A stretch of 64,000 bases of DNA from assembly GCF_019976975.1 (NCBI RefSeq), contig NZ_AP024630.1, positions 2,790,001 to 2,854,000 of the forward strand, read 5' to 3'. The position numbers and the translations under genes were made by a program. The stretch's first letter is position 1. Every line of letters begins with the position of its first letter. The stretch is from Arthrobacter sp. NtRootA1. GTDB lineage: Bacteria > Actinomycetota > Actinomycetes > Actinomycetales > Micrococcaceae. A model generated the notes under the pieces. It saw nothing but the letters and a program-made list of their open reading frames with translations. It did no database searches and was not told where the DNA came from. Positions 51,872 to 60,581 of the stretch are shown here, one piece after another.

Positions 51872-54475
51872 GTGTCGAATCACAATCTCTCGCGCGATGA
51901 AGCCGCAACACGTTCAGCCCTAATCACCACCCATAGCTACGACGTCACCCTCGATGTCCGCGACGCGGCAGATCCCGCAACCGCCGGCTACCCGAGCACC
52001 AGCACTATCAGGTTTTCAGCCGATCCCGGCTCAGCTACCTTCCTGGATTTCATCAGTGGCGGAGTGAAGTCAGTGATGCTGAACGGCAAGGCCCTTGAAG
52101 TTGACCGTGTAGTGGACCGGGACAGGATCATCCTGGAAGACCTGGCCGCGGAAAACACGGTCACCGTGACAGGAACAGCGCTCTACAGCCGCTCCGGAGA
52201 GGGCATGCACCGTTTCGTCGACCCCGCCGATGGCCAGTGCTATCTCTACACCCAGTACGAACCGGCCGACAGCCGCCGCGTCTTCGCCAACTTCGAGCAG
52301 CCCGACCTCAAAGCCGAATTCACTTTCCACGTCATCGCTCCCGCAGGATGGGAAGTCGCCTCCAATGGCGTGGAGACCGCCCGAGCGCCTCTAGCGGACG
52401 ATGCGGCAGCCTGCAGCTGGGACTTTGCTACCACCAAGCGGATGTCCACCTACATCACCACCATCCTTGCCGGGCCCTACTTCAAGGCCACTGATCATTG
52501 GGGAGCAACGCTCGACGACGGCACCCGCCTTGACGTCCCACTGGCCCTCTACTGCCGGGCGTCTTTGGCGGAGTCGTTCGATGCCGATGAACTCTTCCGG
52601 CTGACCAAGAGCGGGCTGGCGTTCTTCAATGAACTTTTCGACTACCCCTACCCTTGGGGCAAATACGATCAGGCGTTCGTGCCCGAGTACAACCTCGGAG
52701 CCATGGAAAACCCTGGACTGGTCACCTTCACGGAGAAGTATGTCTATGCTTCGCGGGCAACAGACGCCCAGTACCAGGCGCGCGCCAACACTCTGATGCA
52801 CGAGATGGCGCACATGTGGTTCGGCGACCTCGTCACCATGACCTGGTGGGACGACCTCTGGCTGAAAGAATCCTTTGCCGACTACATGGGGACCCTCGGC
52901 GTGGACCGGGCCACTGACTGGGATACGGCATGGGTGAACTTCGCCAGCAAGCGCAAAGCCTGGGCCTATGTACAGGACCAGCTGCCTACCACGCACCCCA
53001 TCGTTGCCGACATTCCGGACCTCGAAGCGGCCAAGCAAAATTTTGATGGAATCACGTATGCCAAAGGGGCCTCTGTTCTGAAGCAACTGGTGTCTTACGT
53101 GGGCTTTGACGACTTTGTCGCCGGATCCCGCCAGTACTTCCGGGACCACGAGTTCGGCAACACCTCGCTACAGGACCTTCTGCAAGCGCTCAGCGTCGCG
53201 TCGGGAAGGGACCTTGCCGGCTGGGCGCGCCAATGGCTGCAGACATCAGGCATTTCCACCATCTCCGCAGACATTGTGGATGACGACGGGATCATGGGCG
53301 CCGTGACGCTCCAACAGGATGCGAGGGACCCCCTGACGGGCAAGCAGGAGTTGCGGCCCCACCGACTCCGGTTGGGCTTGTATGACCCGGATTCCTCGGG
53401 ACACCTCGTCCGGAGGGAGAGCATCGAGCTGGACGTCTCCGGCCCGAGCACGTTGGTGGCCGAACTGGCAGGGAGGCCCCGGCCCGCCCTGCTGCTGGTC
53501 AACGATGAGGACCTCAGCTACGCGAAGGTGCGGCTGGACGCCCTTTCGGAGCACACAGTCCGGAGCTCCCTGGGAACCATCCAGGACCCCATGGCACGGG
53601 CGCTGTGCTGGACCGCCCTGTGGGATTCGGCTCGGGACGGCGCAACGCCAGCGGTACGGTACATTGCCGCCGTTGAGCGTTTCGCGCCCGTTGAAACCGG
53701 GATCGGCGTCCTCCAGAACGTGTTGGGAAATGCAGCCACCGCTATTGAACGTTATGTCCCCGATGCCGTGCGGGATGGCGTGCGTAAGGACTTTCTGGCA
53801 GTCGCCGCCGCCCAATTGCAATCCGCAGCCCCCGGATCCGACCACCAGCTTGCCTGGGCCAGGGCCCTGGCCGATGTTTCCAGGCACGGTGACAGCGAGC
53901 TCCCCCTGCTGCGGGGCATCCTTGAAGGCGCCACGGTCATTGATGGCTTGACGGTCGATGCCGAACTGCGCTGGAGTTTCTGGCAGGCCCTCGCCGCCCA
54001 TGGACAAGCCATGCAGCGCGAGCTGGACGCTGAACTTGAGGCGGACAAGACGGCCTCCGGCCGCGAAGGCCATGCAGTAGCCTCCTCAGCCCGCCCTGAT
54101 GCCTCCGTAAAGGCGGCAGCGTGGGACGCAGCCGTCAACACTACCGGGCTGTCCAACGAGATCCTCAGCGCAACAATCACGGGTTTCACCATTGCGCCCA
54201 GAGACCTCCTGGAGCCATACATCGAGCCCTACTTTGAATGCCTGGAACGTGTCTGGACTGAGCGCAGTATAGAAATCGCCGGCAGGATCGTCAGGGGCCT
54301 CTACCCCGGCGCCCAGGATCTGGTGGCCGGAATGGAGCCAATCACGCATCCGGTGCTGGTGACGACTGACCGGTGGCTGCAGGAGCATACTGACGCTCCC
54401 CGTGCTTTGCGCCGCATCATCATCGAACAGCGTAGCCACCTGCTGCGGGCGCTGACGGCGCAGGCAGCCGGGTAG
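51872..54475 (+). CDS. pepN: Aminopeptidase N (M1 family)
   Basis: The 867-residue zinc aminopeptidase has the substrate motif GAMENPGLVTF and the zinc motif HEMAHMWFGD followed by WLKESFADYMG (third ligand Glu), all intact. Domain order is beta domain, thermolysin-like catalytic domain, small beta domain and a long helical C-terminal domain. It removes N-terminal residues from peptides in the cytosol. The GTG at 51872 lies 4 bp after the transporter stop, with no ribosome site; TTAGAT upstream is a weak -10 candidate, so coupling or leaderless initiation are both possible. Confidence 0.96.
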   Translation: MSNHNLSRDEAATRSALITTHSYDVTLDVRDAADPATAGYPSTSTIRFSADPGSATFLDFISGGVKSVMLNGKALEVDRVVDRDRIILEDLAAENTVTVTGTALYSRSGEGMHRFVDPADGQCYLYTQYEPADSRRVFANFEQPDLKAEFTFHVIAPAGWEVASNGVETARAPLADDAAACSWDFATTKRMSTYITTILAGPYFKATDHWGATLDDGTRLDVPLALYCRASLAESFDADELFRLTKSGLAFFNELFDYPYPWGKYDQAFVPEYNLGAMENPGLVTFTEKYVYASRATDAQYQARANTLMHEMAHMWFGDLVTMTWWDDLWLKESFADYMGTLGVDRATDWDTAWVNFASKRKAWAYVQDQLPTTHPIVADIPDLEAAKQNFDGITYAKGASVLKQLVSYVGFDDFVAGSRQYFRDHEFGNTSLQDLLQALSVASGRDLAGWARQWLQTSGISTISADIVDDDGIMGAVTLQQDARDPLTGKQELRPHRLRLGLYDPDSSGHLVRRESIELDVSGPSTLVAELAGRPRPALLLVNDEDLSYAKVRLDALSEHTVRSSLGTIQDPMARALCWTALWDSARDGATPAVRYIAAVERFAPVETGIGVLQNVLGNAATAIERYVPDAVRDGVRKDFLAVAAAQLQSAAPGSDHQLAWARALADVSRHGDSELPLLRGILEGATVIDGLTVDAELRWSFWQALAAHGQAMQRELDAELEADKTASGREGHAVASSARPDASVKAAAWDAAVNTTGLSNEILSATITGFTIAPRDLLEPYIEPYFECLERVWTERSIEIAGRIVRGLYPGAQDLVAGMEPITHPVLVTTDRWLQEHTDAPRALRRIIIEQRSHLLRALTAQAAG

Positions 54476-54483
54476 GGGCATCA

Positions 54484-54517
54484 GCGCACTAAGGAACCGT
54501 GCGCCCTAAGGAACCCT
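54484..54517. repeat. 17-bp tandem repeat over the lipoate ligase-like gene 3' end
   Basis: Units at 54484-54500 and 54501-54517 match at 15 of 17 positions; both contain CTAAGGAACC. The second holds the minus-strand stop codon (54506-54508), and the first lies just downstream of that stop. Confidence 0.88.
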
Positions 54518-55615
54518 GTTCAACCACTCCTCCGTGCCGAACTTCGTTTCCACCCGCTTCCTGGCTTGAGAAAGTTCATCGTCCGACACGCGGGATTCAA
54601 CTGCGCCGTAGCGTTCCGCAAAAACTTCCTGCATGGCCTCAATGATGGCGGCGCGGGCCAAGCCGGTCTGACGGCGCAATGGGTCCACTCGCTTCTTGGC
54701 GCTGCGCGTGCCTTTGTCTGAGAGCTTTTCCTTGCCGATGCGCAGCACTTCCACCATCTTGTCGGCGTCGATGTCATAGCTCATGGTCACGTGATGAAGC
54801 ATCCCTCCGTTGGCCAGCCGTTTCTGGGCCGCGCCCCCGATCTTGCCTTGCTCAGTGGCGATGTCATTGAGGGGAACATAGAAAGCGGTGATGCCGAGCT
54901 TCTCCAACGCCGCCATGACCCATGCATCAAGGAAGGCGTAGGAATCGGCGAAACTGATGCCATCCACCAACGTCTGCGGTACGTAGAGGGAGTAGGTGAT
55001 GCAGTTGCCGGCTTCCATGAACATTGCACCGCCACCACTGATACGGCGAACTACCGTGATGCCGTGCCTGGACACGCCGTCGGGATCCACCTCGTTCCGA
55101 ACGGACTGGAAACTCCCGATGACCACCGAAGGTTCTTCCCAGTCCCAGAACCGCAGGGTGGGATTTCGGCGTCCCGCGCCAACTTCTTCCGTGAGGACCT
55201 CGTCGAGAGCAACGTTGACGTGTGTGGGCAGGACCGTAGGAGGGATGATTTCCCATGGGTGATCGGACCAACTGGTGGCTTTGGACAGCGCACGGCGGAC
55301 GGTCACCGCGACGGCCTCTGGAGAGAACCCAAACAACACAGCCCCTTGGGGCAACCCGGCCGAGACAGCCGCAGAGATGTCTGCAGCCGGGGTCGTCGCG
55401 GGCATTCCAGTCAGAGCGGCGTTGATGTCCCCCAGGGCCTCATCGGGTTCCAGGAAGAAATCTCCACTGAGTGAAACGTCGGCCAAGAGGCCGTCCTGGA
55501 CGTCCAAGTCCACCACCACGAGTTTGCCGCCGGGAACTTTATACTCCCCGTGAAGGCGAGTGGCGCCGTCGTCAATGTACTTAGGGTGTTGTTCGGGTGC
55601 GGGCTGGAACGTCAT
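54506..55615 (-). CDS. Lipoate--protein ligase family protein, accessory domain at the N-terminus
   Basis: The 369-residue protein has, in its first 110 residues, the small domain that usually forms the C-terminus of LplA (GEYKVPGGKLVVVDLDVQDG, then GDFFLEPDEALGDIN). The catalytic biotin/lipoate ligase core follows (RFWDWEEPSVVIGSFQSV, VRRISGGGAMFMEAG, KIGGAAQKRLANGGMLHH). The order is thus swapped relative to E. coli LplA. It probably attaches lipoate or octanoate to E2 and GcvH proteins. ATGs at 55624 and 55615 are both possible; neither has a strong ribosome site. Confidence 0.88.
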   Translation of the reverse strand: MTFQPAPEQHPKYIDDGATRLHGEYKVPGGKLVVVDLDVQDGLLADVSLSGDFFLEPDEALGDINAALTGMPATTPAADISAAVSAGLPQGAVLFGFSPEAVAVTVRRALSKATSWSDHPWEIIPPTVLPTHVNVALDEVLTEEVGAGRRNPTLRFWDWEEPSVVIGSFQSVRNEVDPDGVSRHGITVVRRISGGGAMFMEAGNCITYSLYVPQTLVDGISFADSYAFLDAWVMAALEKLGITAFYVPLNDIATEQGKIGGAAQKRLANGGMLHHVTMSYDIDADKMVEVLRIGKEKLSDKGTRSAKKRVDPLRRQTGLARAAIIEAMQEVFAERYGAVESRVSDDELSQARKRVETKFGTEEWLNRVP

Positions 55616-55635
55616 GGGTTCCATCTTGCCGGAAA

Positions 55636-55679
55636 ACGAAAAAGCCCGCATTGCTGGAAATTCCAGCAATGCGGGCTTT
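55636..55679 (-). terminator. Intrinsic terminator of rpmE2
   Basis: A 19-bp perfect stem (55641-55659 with 55661-55679) is followed on the minus strand by a T run (CTTTTTCG). It lies 25 bp beyond the rpmE2 stop and overlaps the region upstream of the lipoate ligase start. Confidence 0.92.
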
Positions 55680-55703
55680 CGAAAAGCCTTGGGGCGAAGT
55701 GGG

Positions 55704-55961
55704 TTACTTCGTGCCGCCGAAGCCCTTGAAGCGAGCGTTGAAGCGCTCGACGCGGCCAGCGGAGTCCATGATGCGCTGCTTGCCCGTGTAGAACGGGTGG
55801 GACTCCGAAGAGATTTCGACGTCGATAACCGGGTAGGTGTTTCCGTCTTCCCATTCGATGGTCTTCGAGGAAGACACAGTCGACTTGGTCAGGAACTTCG
55901 TGCCGGAAGCCAGGTCGTTGAAAACAACAGCTTCGTACTTCGGGTGGATATCAGACTTCAT
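55704..55961 (-). CDS. rpmE2: 50S ribosomal protein L31 type B
   Basis: The 85-residue protein matches L31 type [21 protein letters not shown] at the start, the [12 protein letters not shown] core and the Arg/Lys tail [16 protein letters not shown]. It has no Cys, so it is the zinc-independent form that replaces the Cys-containing L31 in zinc limitation. TATGAT at 56068-56073 on the minus strand is a possible -10, giving a leader of about 100 nt. No Zur-like palindrome was recognised upstream. A strong terminator follows. Confidence 0.96.
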   Translation of the reverse strand: MKSDIHPKYEAVVFNDLASGTKFLTKSTVSSSKTIEWEDGNTYPVIDVEISSESHPFYTGKQRIMDSAGRVERFNARFKGFGGTK

Positions 55962-56067
55962 AATGGGACCTTTTGTTCACGCAACTGGATTTTGCCAGCT
56001 GCCAGGTATGAATGGAGGTGGTCCGCCTGCTGCAAGGTAGAGATTTCAGCGGCCGGGCCAACAATCA

Positions 56068-56073
56068 ATCATA
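56068..56073 (-). promoter_or_regulatory. Candidate -10 element for rpmE2
   Basis: TATGAT on the minus strand lies about 107 nt upstream of the start codon; the -35 region (TCGTGC) is weak. Confidence 0.35.
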
Positions 56074-56103
56074 GCCGAAACCCGCCGGGTGCACGAACCA
56101 GGC

Positions 56104-56455
56104 TCAGTCCTGCGGGCGAAGCTCCCAGAACGCCACCGCCGAAGCGGATGCGACGTTCAGCGAATCGACACCGGCGCGCATCGGAATCTTGACAGCGAGA
56201 TCGACGGCGGCAAGCGTCTCCGCGCTCATTCCGGCACCTTCCGTGCCGAGTACCAGAGCGAGTTTGGGGATGTTGCGGGCAGCGAGTTCATCAAGGTCAA
56301 CAGCGTCTTCGGTCAATTCCATGGCGGCAACTGTGAAGCCCTGATCCTTGAGCCTTTCCAGATCACCAGGCCAGCGTTCCAGGCGGGCCCAAGGAACCTG
56401 GAAGACCGTTCCCATACTGACCCGGACGCTCCGGCGATACAGCGGGTCCCCGCAG
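56104..56455 (-). pseudogene. 5'-truncated SpoU/TrmH-family RNA methyltransferase
   Basis: From about 56455 to the stop at 56104 the minus strand encodes only the C-terminal part of a SpoU rRNA/tRNA 2'-O-methyltransferase, about 115 residues. It includes the region RRSVRVSMGTVFQVPWARL, the LVLGTEGAGMS motif and the NVASASAVAF knot motif. Full-length members have about 260-280 residues, with a substrate-binding domain that is missing. Similarity stops near PRCGDPLY at about 56450, where the foreign-looking flavoprotein region begins. A 103-residue frame could start at the ATG at 56415 but would lack the N-terminal half, so a functional enzyme is unlikely. Confidence 0.8.
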
Positions 56456-56533
56456 CGCGGCGAAGCGGTGGCGCACCCCGACGCCGACCGGTACCTGCGC
56501 GCCGGGGGATTCCCCTGCGCAGACGGCCGGGTT

Positions 56534-56539
56534 TACTGT
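56534..56539 (+). promoter_or_regulatory. Candidate -10 element for the flavoprotein gene
   Basis: TACTGT ends 6 nt before the GTG at 56546; no Shine-Dalgarno sequence is present. Confidence 0.35.
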
Positions 56540-56545
56540 GAGTGC

Positions 56546-57931
56546 GTGCGCGGGCGAATCGAAGCCGACTATCTGGTGGTCGGCGCTGGGACAGCGGGGA
56601 TGGTCTTCACCGACCGGATCCTCGCGCATTCGGATGCCACTGTCGCGATCGTCGATCGTCGGCACGCACCCGGGGGACACTGGCAGGACGCATATCCGTT
56701 CGTTCGGCTGCACCAGCCCGCGAACCTCTACGGCGTCGAATCCGTGCCATTCGGAGCCGACAGGCGCGACGTCGACGGCACGAACGCAGGCATGTACGAG
56801 CTGGCCGGTCCGAGCGAGATCTGCGCGCATTTCGAAGAGGCGATGACACGGGTCTTCCTGCCGACCGGGCGTGTAGTCTACTTGCCCGAATGCGAGTTCG
56901 TTGACGAGGGTCGGATCGTCTCCCGCCTGGACGGTCACACCGTGCCGGTCACTGTGCGCCGCCGCGTGGTGGATGCCAGGTACCTCGAGGGCCGCATCCC
57001 CGCCACGTCCGCCCCGCCGTTCGCCGTGGCCGAGGGAGTTCGTTGCATCCCCACCGGGGGGCTCGCCCGACTCGCCCACCCGGTCGGACGCTTCACCGTG
57101 ATCGGCGCGGGAAAGACCGCCCTCGACACGTGTGTGTGGCTTCTCGAGCAGGGTGTGGATCCCGCCGACCTCACGTGGATCAAACCGCGCGAGGGCTGGT
57201 GGCCGAATCGGCGCTACCTGCAGCCGCGCGACCTAGTCGTCGACCAGTACGTCGCGAACGCCGCACAGATCGAGGCCATGGCCCAAGCGACGACGGTTGA
57301 CGATTTCTTCGCGCGGCTCGATGAACAGGGAATCCTCCTGCGGGTCGATCCGTCGGTGCCACCCACGATGTTCCACGGCGCCATCGTCGGAGAAGCCGAG
57401 ATCGCCATCCTCCGGCAAATCGAGAATGTAGTCCGCCTCGGCCACGTGCGTACTGTCGAGCGCGACCGCATCATTCTCGACGACGGTGTCATCCCCACGA
57501 CACGCGACACGCTGCACGTCCACTGCGCGGCGTCGGGACTCGTCCGGCCTCCACTTCGTCCGATTTTCGAAGCTGGCCGCATCACGCTTCAGCCGATGTT
57601 CTGGGGTACCGTCTCGTTCCAGTACGCGATGCTTGGCGTCGTCGAAGCCGAACTCAACGACGACGACCAGAAGAACAAGCTGTGCCGCCCGCTGCACCTC
57701 TGGGATCGGAATGTCGACTTCCTCATCGCCTACGCCGCGCTGATGGCGAACGCCCGGGCACGCGGCCAGCATCCGGCCGTGTCCGCATGGTCGCGCACGA
57801 GCCGGCTGTATCCCTTCGCCGAGCTGGAACGTTACGCCGACGACCCACGCATCCCCGAGGCTCGCGAACGCAGCCGAGCCCATGCCGCCGGAGCGCTCTC
57901 CAACCTCCCCCGCCTCATCGCCTCGGCGTGA
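56546..57931 (+). CDS. FAD/NAD(P)-binding flavoprotein monooxygenase-like protein, probably acquired
   Basis: The 461-residue protein begins VRGRIEADYLVVGAGTAGMV, an FAD dinucleotide motif, followed by HAPGGHWQDAYPFVRLH, a segment like that of Baeyer-Villiger or related monooxygenases. A second Rossmann motif, FTVIGAGKTALDT, binds NAD(P)H. I cannot name the substrate. The frame is open further upstream to 56348, but similarity begins at the GTG at 56546. Codon use is more GC-rich (many CGC, GCG, CTC) than in neighbouring genes, and the gene lies exactly where a SpoU gene is truncated. Acquisition by recombination is inferred. Confidence 0.75.
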   Translation: MRGRIEADYLVVGAGTAGMVFTDRILAHSDATVAIVDRRHAPGGHWQDAYPFVRLHQPANLYGVESVPFGADRRDVDGTNAGMYELAGPSEICAHFEEAMTRVFLPTGRVVYLPECEFVDEGRIVSRLDGHTVPVTVRRRVVDARYLEGRIPATSAPPFAVAEGVRCIPTGGLARLAHPVGRFTVIGAGKTALDTCVWLLEQGVDPADLTWIKPREGWWPNRRYLQPRDLVVDQYVANAAQIEAMAQATTVDDFFARLDEQGILLRVDPSVPPTMFHGAIVGEAEIAILRQIENVVRLGHVRTVERDRIILDDGVIPTTRDTLHVHCAASGLVRPPLRPIFEAGRITLQPMFWGTVSFQYAMLGVVEAELNDDDQKNKLCRPLHLWDRNVDFLIAYAALMANARARGQHPAVSAWSRTSRLYPFAELERYADDPRIPEARERSRAHAAGALSNLPRLIASA

Positions 57932-58699
57932 CCCGGCCATCGTCGGCCGCCGATCGCTGAGGGTCGCTTTCCTCCCAGCGTGCATCGGACCGAGGTGAGA
58001 CAAGGGTGTCCCTGGGTAGGCTGTGCCTAGCAGAGGGCTGTAGCCTGGCCTTTTGGCCAGCATGGTCTTCCCGGCTCCAGGAGGAGTGTGAATAACGGCA
58101 TGAAGACTGATACTGCAACCGCTGCAATACAAGGCGAAAGGGTGCGTTCATCTCATGAACATCACGCTCGCTTCAGACGGCGGAGCTAACCACTCCCCTG
58201 GATGTAGTGCACTGAAGCCGATGCTTGCTGGCACGTCCTCAAGTCCAAGTTTCAACCCTTGACTCGCTCGGGACCACGCCGTCGGAGAAACAGGGAACAT
58301 GACTGCCGGACCGACCATGGTGAGGGATCCGTTTCGACGGACATTCTTCTCGGCTTGCAGGCCGAGCTGACCAGTCATGCCGAACTTGGTCATCGTCCCC
58401 CGCGATGGATCGGATGCTGGTCCGCTACAAGATCAAAGCCGCTGGTCTCCGACGTCGTGTGGGCCTGCCTTCACTTTGACAGCGTCGACGCAGACTTCAA
58501 CGACCTGCTCAACCGCCGCGATTGCCCATATCCCGAGCTGTTGGGTCGAAGGGGTCGACGATCACACCGTTTCCGAGGGCTCGCTCGGAGTTTCCGCTTC
58601 CGTCCATCCATGCGAGGACATCGAACGCTCGCAGAATGCCAGCGCGGGGAGTCACCACCCCGCGCCGGCCCCTTTTGCACTACTCGATGCAACGCCAGA
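57932..58699. other. Decayed or non-coding sequence after the flavoprotein gene
   Basis: No intact gene is supported. On the minus strand at about 58035-58100 a short stretch reads PPGAGKTMLAKR, a Walker A-like sequence of AAA/ComM-type ATPases, without the rest of such a protein. Another minus-strand frame at 58148-58393 (81 residues) has no recognisable family. The region is best read as gene debris. Confidence 0.5.
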
Positions 58700-58845
58700 T
58701 CACTCGGAGTGCCCTGGAAACGACAATTCTTTCATCGCGATGGTGGAGTTCAAGCTTTGAACGCCCGGCACCGGCTCAGGACCTTGTCGTGCAGCCGCTG
58801 GTAGGCCTCTCCATTTGCAGTCACGATGGTGGATGTCCACCAGGA
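58700..58845 (-). pseudogene. Lrp/AsnC-family regulator remnant with a 1-bp deletion
   Basis: The minus strand encodes GEAYQRLHDKVLSR in one frame and then, after a frame change near 58775, VPGVQSLNSTIAMKELS in another. These match REAYQKLYDKVLSRL and PGVQSLNSTIVMKEV at the end of the intact AsnC protein encoded at 63163-63627. Aligned bases show one nucleotide missing. About 45 residues of the effector (RAM) domain remain; no HTH part was found. Confidence 0.8.
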
Positions 58846-59148
58846 GGCCTCTTCATCCATTGGAGAGCATAAACACCGGCCGGAAGCCGGGTTAGATCAT
58901 GCGTCGGAGCCAGCCGCGCGTATGGGCGGGTCGGCGTACTGGAGGCCGAGAAGGTGTTCGCGGATCACCACAGTGTTCAGCTCGGGTGTGGCCTCACCGA
59001 CGGTGATGTTTAGTTCCTCGCCCTGATGAGAGGCCACTACATTTTGCCCTCAGCCTCTTCAGTGACCGGTCAGGACTTTGCTGCCCACACCGATTCCGGG
59101 GCCCTGAAATGCTCGTGCAGGCATGCATGAAAGGGCACGGGATGCATG
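58846..59148. other. Decayed sequence with one unidentified coding-like fragment
   Basis: A minus-strand frame from about 59046 to a stop at 58897 encodes some 49 residues ending VVIREHLLGLQYADPPIRAA. It looks like the C-terminus of a protein, but an in-frame stop lies just upstream and I do not recognise the family. Nothing else is supported in this interval. Confidence 0.35.
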
Positions 59149-59178
59149 AATGAGCCCCCGCGAAAGCCGGGGCTCATT
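59149..59178 (-). terminator. Hairpin terminator after the MFS transporter gene
   Basis: AATGAGCCCC (59149-59158) pairs perfectly with GGGGCTCATT (59169-59178) around a 10-nt loop, 31 bp beyond the stop at 59209. The T run on the minus strand is poor, so efficiency is uncertain. Confidence 0.6.
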
Positions 59179-59208
59179 CAGCTACCACTGGATCATGCGG
59201 GGAGTGAT

Positions 59209-60543
59209 TCAGCCGTTGAGGCTGACCTTCTCATTGTCGGGTTCGGCTTCCCGCAGGTCCTGGGCTTTGGTTTCCGGGAGCCGGCTGATCACCAGTGCTG
59301 AGATCAGTTGCAAGGCCACGGCATATCCGTAGAAGATGTCGGCATTTCCGATCGAGCTGAAGTACGTCTGCAGATAGGGGGCGGTGCCGCCGAAGGCCGC
59401 GACGCAGATGGCGTAGGGAATGGCGACGGCGGTCGTCCTGATGTGGGTGGGGAAGAGTTCTGCGTAAACGGCCGGAACGATTGATGCTGCCATGGCGATG
59501 CATATGAGAGCGATGGACATCGCTACTCCGAGCATCACGGCGCTGTTGCCGATCAGGGCGTTGAGCGGAAACATGAGGATCGCGCCGCTAATGGCTCCGA
59601 GCAGCAGCACGGGCTTACGGCCGATCCGGTCGGAGAGGATCCCGCACAGTGGAAGGGCTGCTATGAAGATGACGTTAGCGACGACGCCGGCCCAGAAGGC
59701 ATGGTTAGCATCCACCCCGCGGGAAGCGATGGCCTGCGCCGGCGCGTAGGAGGACCATACGTTGTACATCACGGTCAGCCCTGCGGTCATGCCGATCACT
59801 TGCAGTGCCTGCCGCTTGTGGGTCCAGACTCCCTTGAGGATATTCGGTTTCCGCGCCTTCACGAGGGAGGCACTAAAGACTTCGGGTTCCGTCATGCGAA
59901 GGCGCATGAACAGTCCGAAGATCCCGGACAGGCCGGCGATAATGAATGGGATACGCCAGCCGTAGTCGTACATGGCGTCCTTGCCAAGTGACGCTGTGAG
60001 CACAGCGGCCAGTATTGTTCCGGCGAGCACGCCTGTGGTCCCTGATGTGTAGATCAGGCTGGACCACAGTCCACGGCGCTCCTTCGGGGCGAACTCGGAC
60101 ACGTACGTCTGTGCTGATGGCAACTCGCCACCGTGTGCCAGCCCCTGCACAAGACGGGCGACCACAAGAATGACGGAGGCTCCGGCCCCGATAGCACCAT
60201 AGGTGGGGCTGATTCCGATGGCGAGGCTTCCAACCGCGGCAAGGGTAATCGTGAGCGCCATTGACAGTTTTCGCCCTACCCGGTCGGAGATCCAGCCGAA
60301 CAGGAATCCCCCGAACGGCCGAGCTACAAACCCCACGGCCATGACGACCAGCGCTGAGAGAAGCGCCGAGGTGGAGTCCTTGCTGTTGAAGAACTGGGGG
60401 GCGAAGTAAACGGCGAAAATGCCGTACAGGCTCGTGTCGAACCATTCGAGCGAGTTGCCGACACCGATTCCCAGGATCGCACGGGTATCGTTTTGGCGGA
60501 CGCGCAGGCCGGCACCTGCATTTGCTGCAGCATCTGATGACAT
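59209..60543 (-). CDS. MFS transporter, metabolite:H+ symporter (MHS) type
   Basis: The 444-residue protein has 12 predicted helices. It begins with NSLEWFDTSLYGIFAVYFAP, has the loop signature GWISDRVGRKLSM between helices 2 and 3 and the repeat SDRIGRKPVLLLG in the second half, typical of proline/betaine/shikimate-type MHS symporters. The substrate is unknown, but the upstream amidohydrolase suggests import of an acylated or amide compound. AAAGGAG lies 9 nt before the ATG. It follows the M20 gene by 38 bp on the same strand and is likely in one operon. Confidence 0.9.
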   Translation of the reverse strand: MSSDAAANAGAGLRVRQNDTRAILGIGVGNSLEWFDTSLYGIFAVYFAPQFFNSKDSTSALLSALVVMAVGFVARPFGGFLFGWISDRVGRKLSMALTITLAAVGSLAIGISPTYGAIGAGASVILVVARLVQGLAHGGELPSAQTYVSEFAPKERRGLWSSLIYTSGTTGVLAGTILAAVLTASLGKDAMYDYGWRIPFIIAGLSGIFGLFMRLRMTEPEVFSASLVKARKPNILKGVWTHKRQALQVIGMTAGLTVMYNVWSSYAPAQAIASRGVDANHAFWAGVVANVIFIAALPLCGILSDRIGRKPVLLLGAISGAILMFPLNALIGNSAVMLGVAMSIALICIAMAASIVPAVYAELFPTHIRTTAVAIPYAICVAAFGGTAPYLQTYFSSIGNADIFYGYAVALQLISALVISRLPETKAQDLREAEPDNEKVSLNG

Positions 60544-60581
60544 GGGGGTACTCCTTTAGAAAAGCCGTAAACGACGGAAAC

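Noticed and set aside
58030..58132. Walker A-like PPGAGKTMLAKR on the minus strand as an AAA ATPase gene
   Set aside because: No Walker B or other ATPase motif follows in any frame and the frame continues as antisense of the flavoprotein gene; kept only as possible debris.
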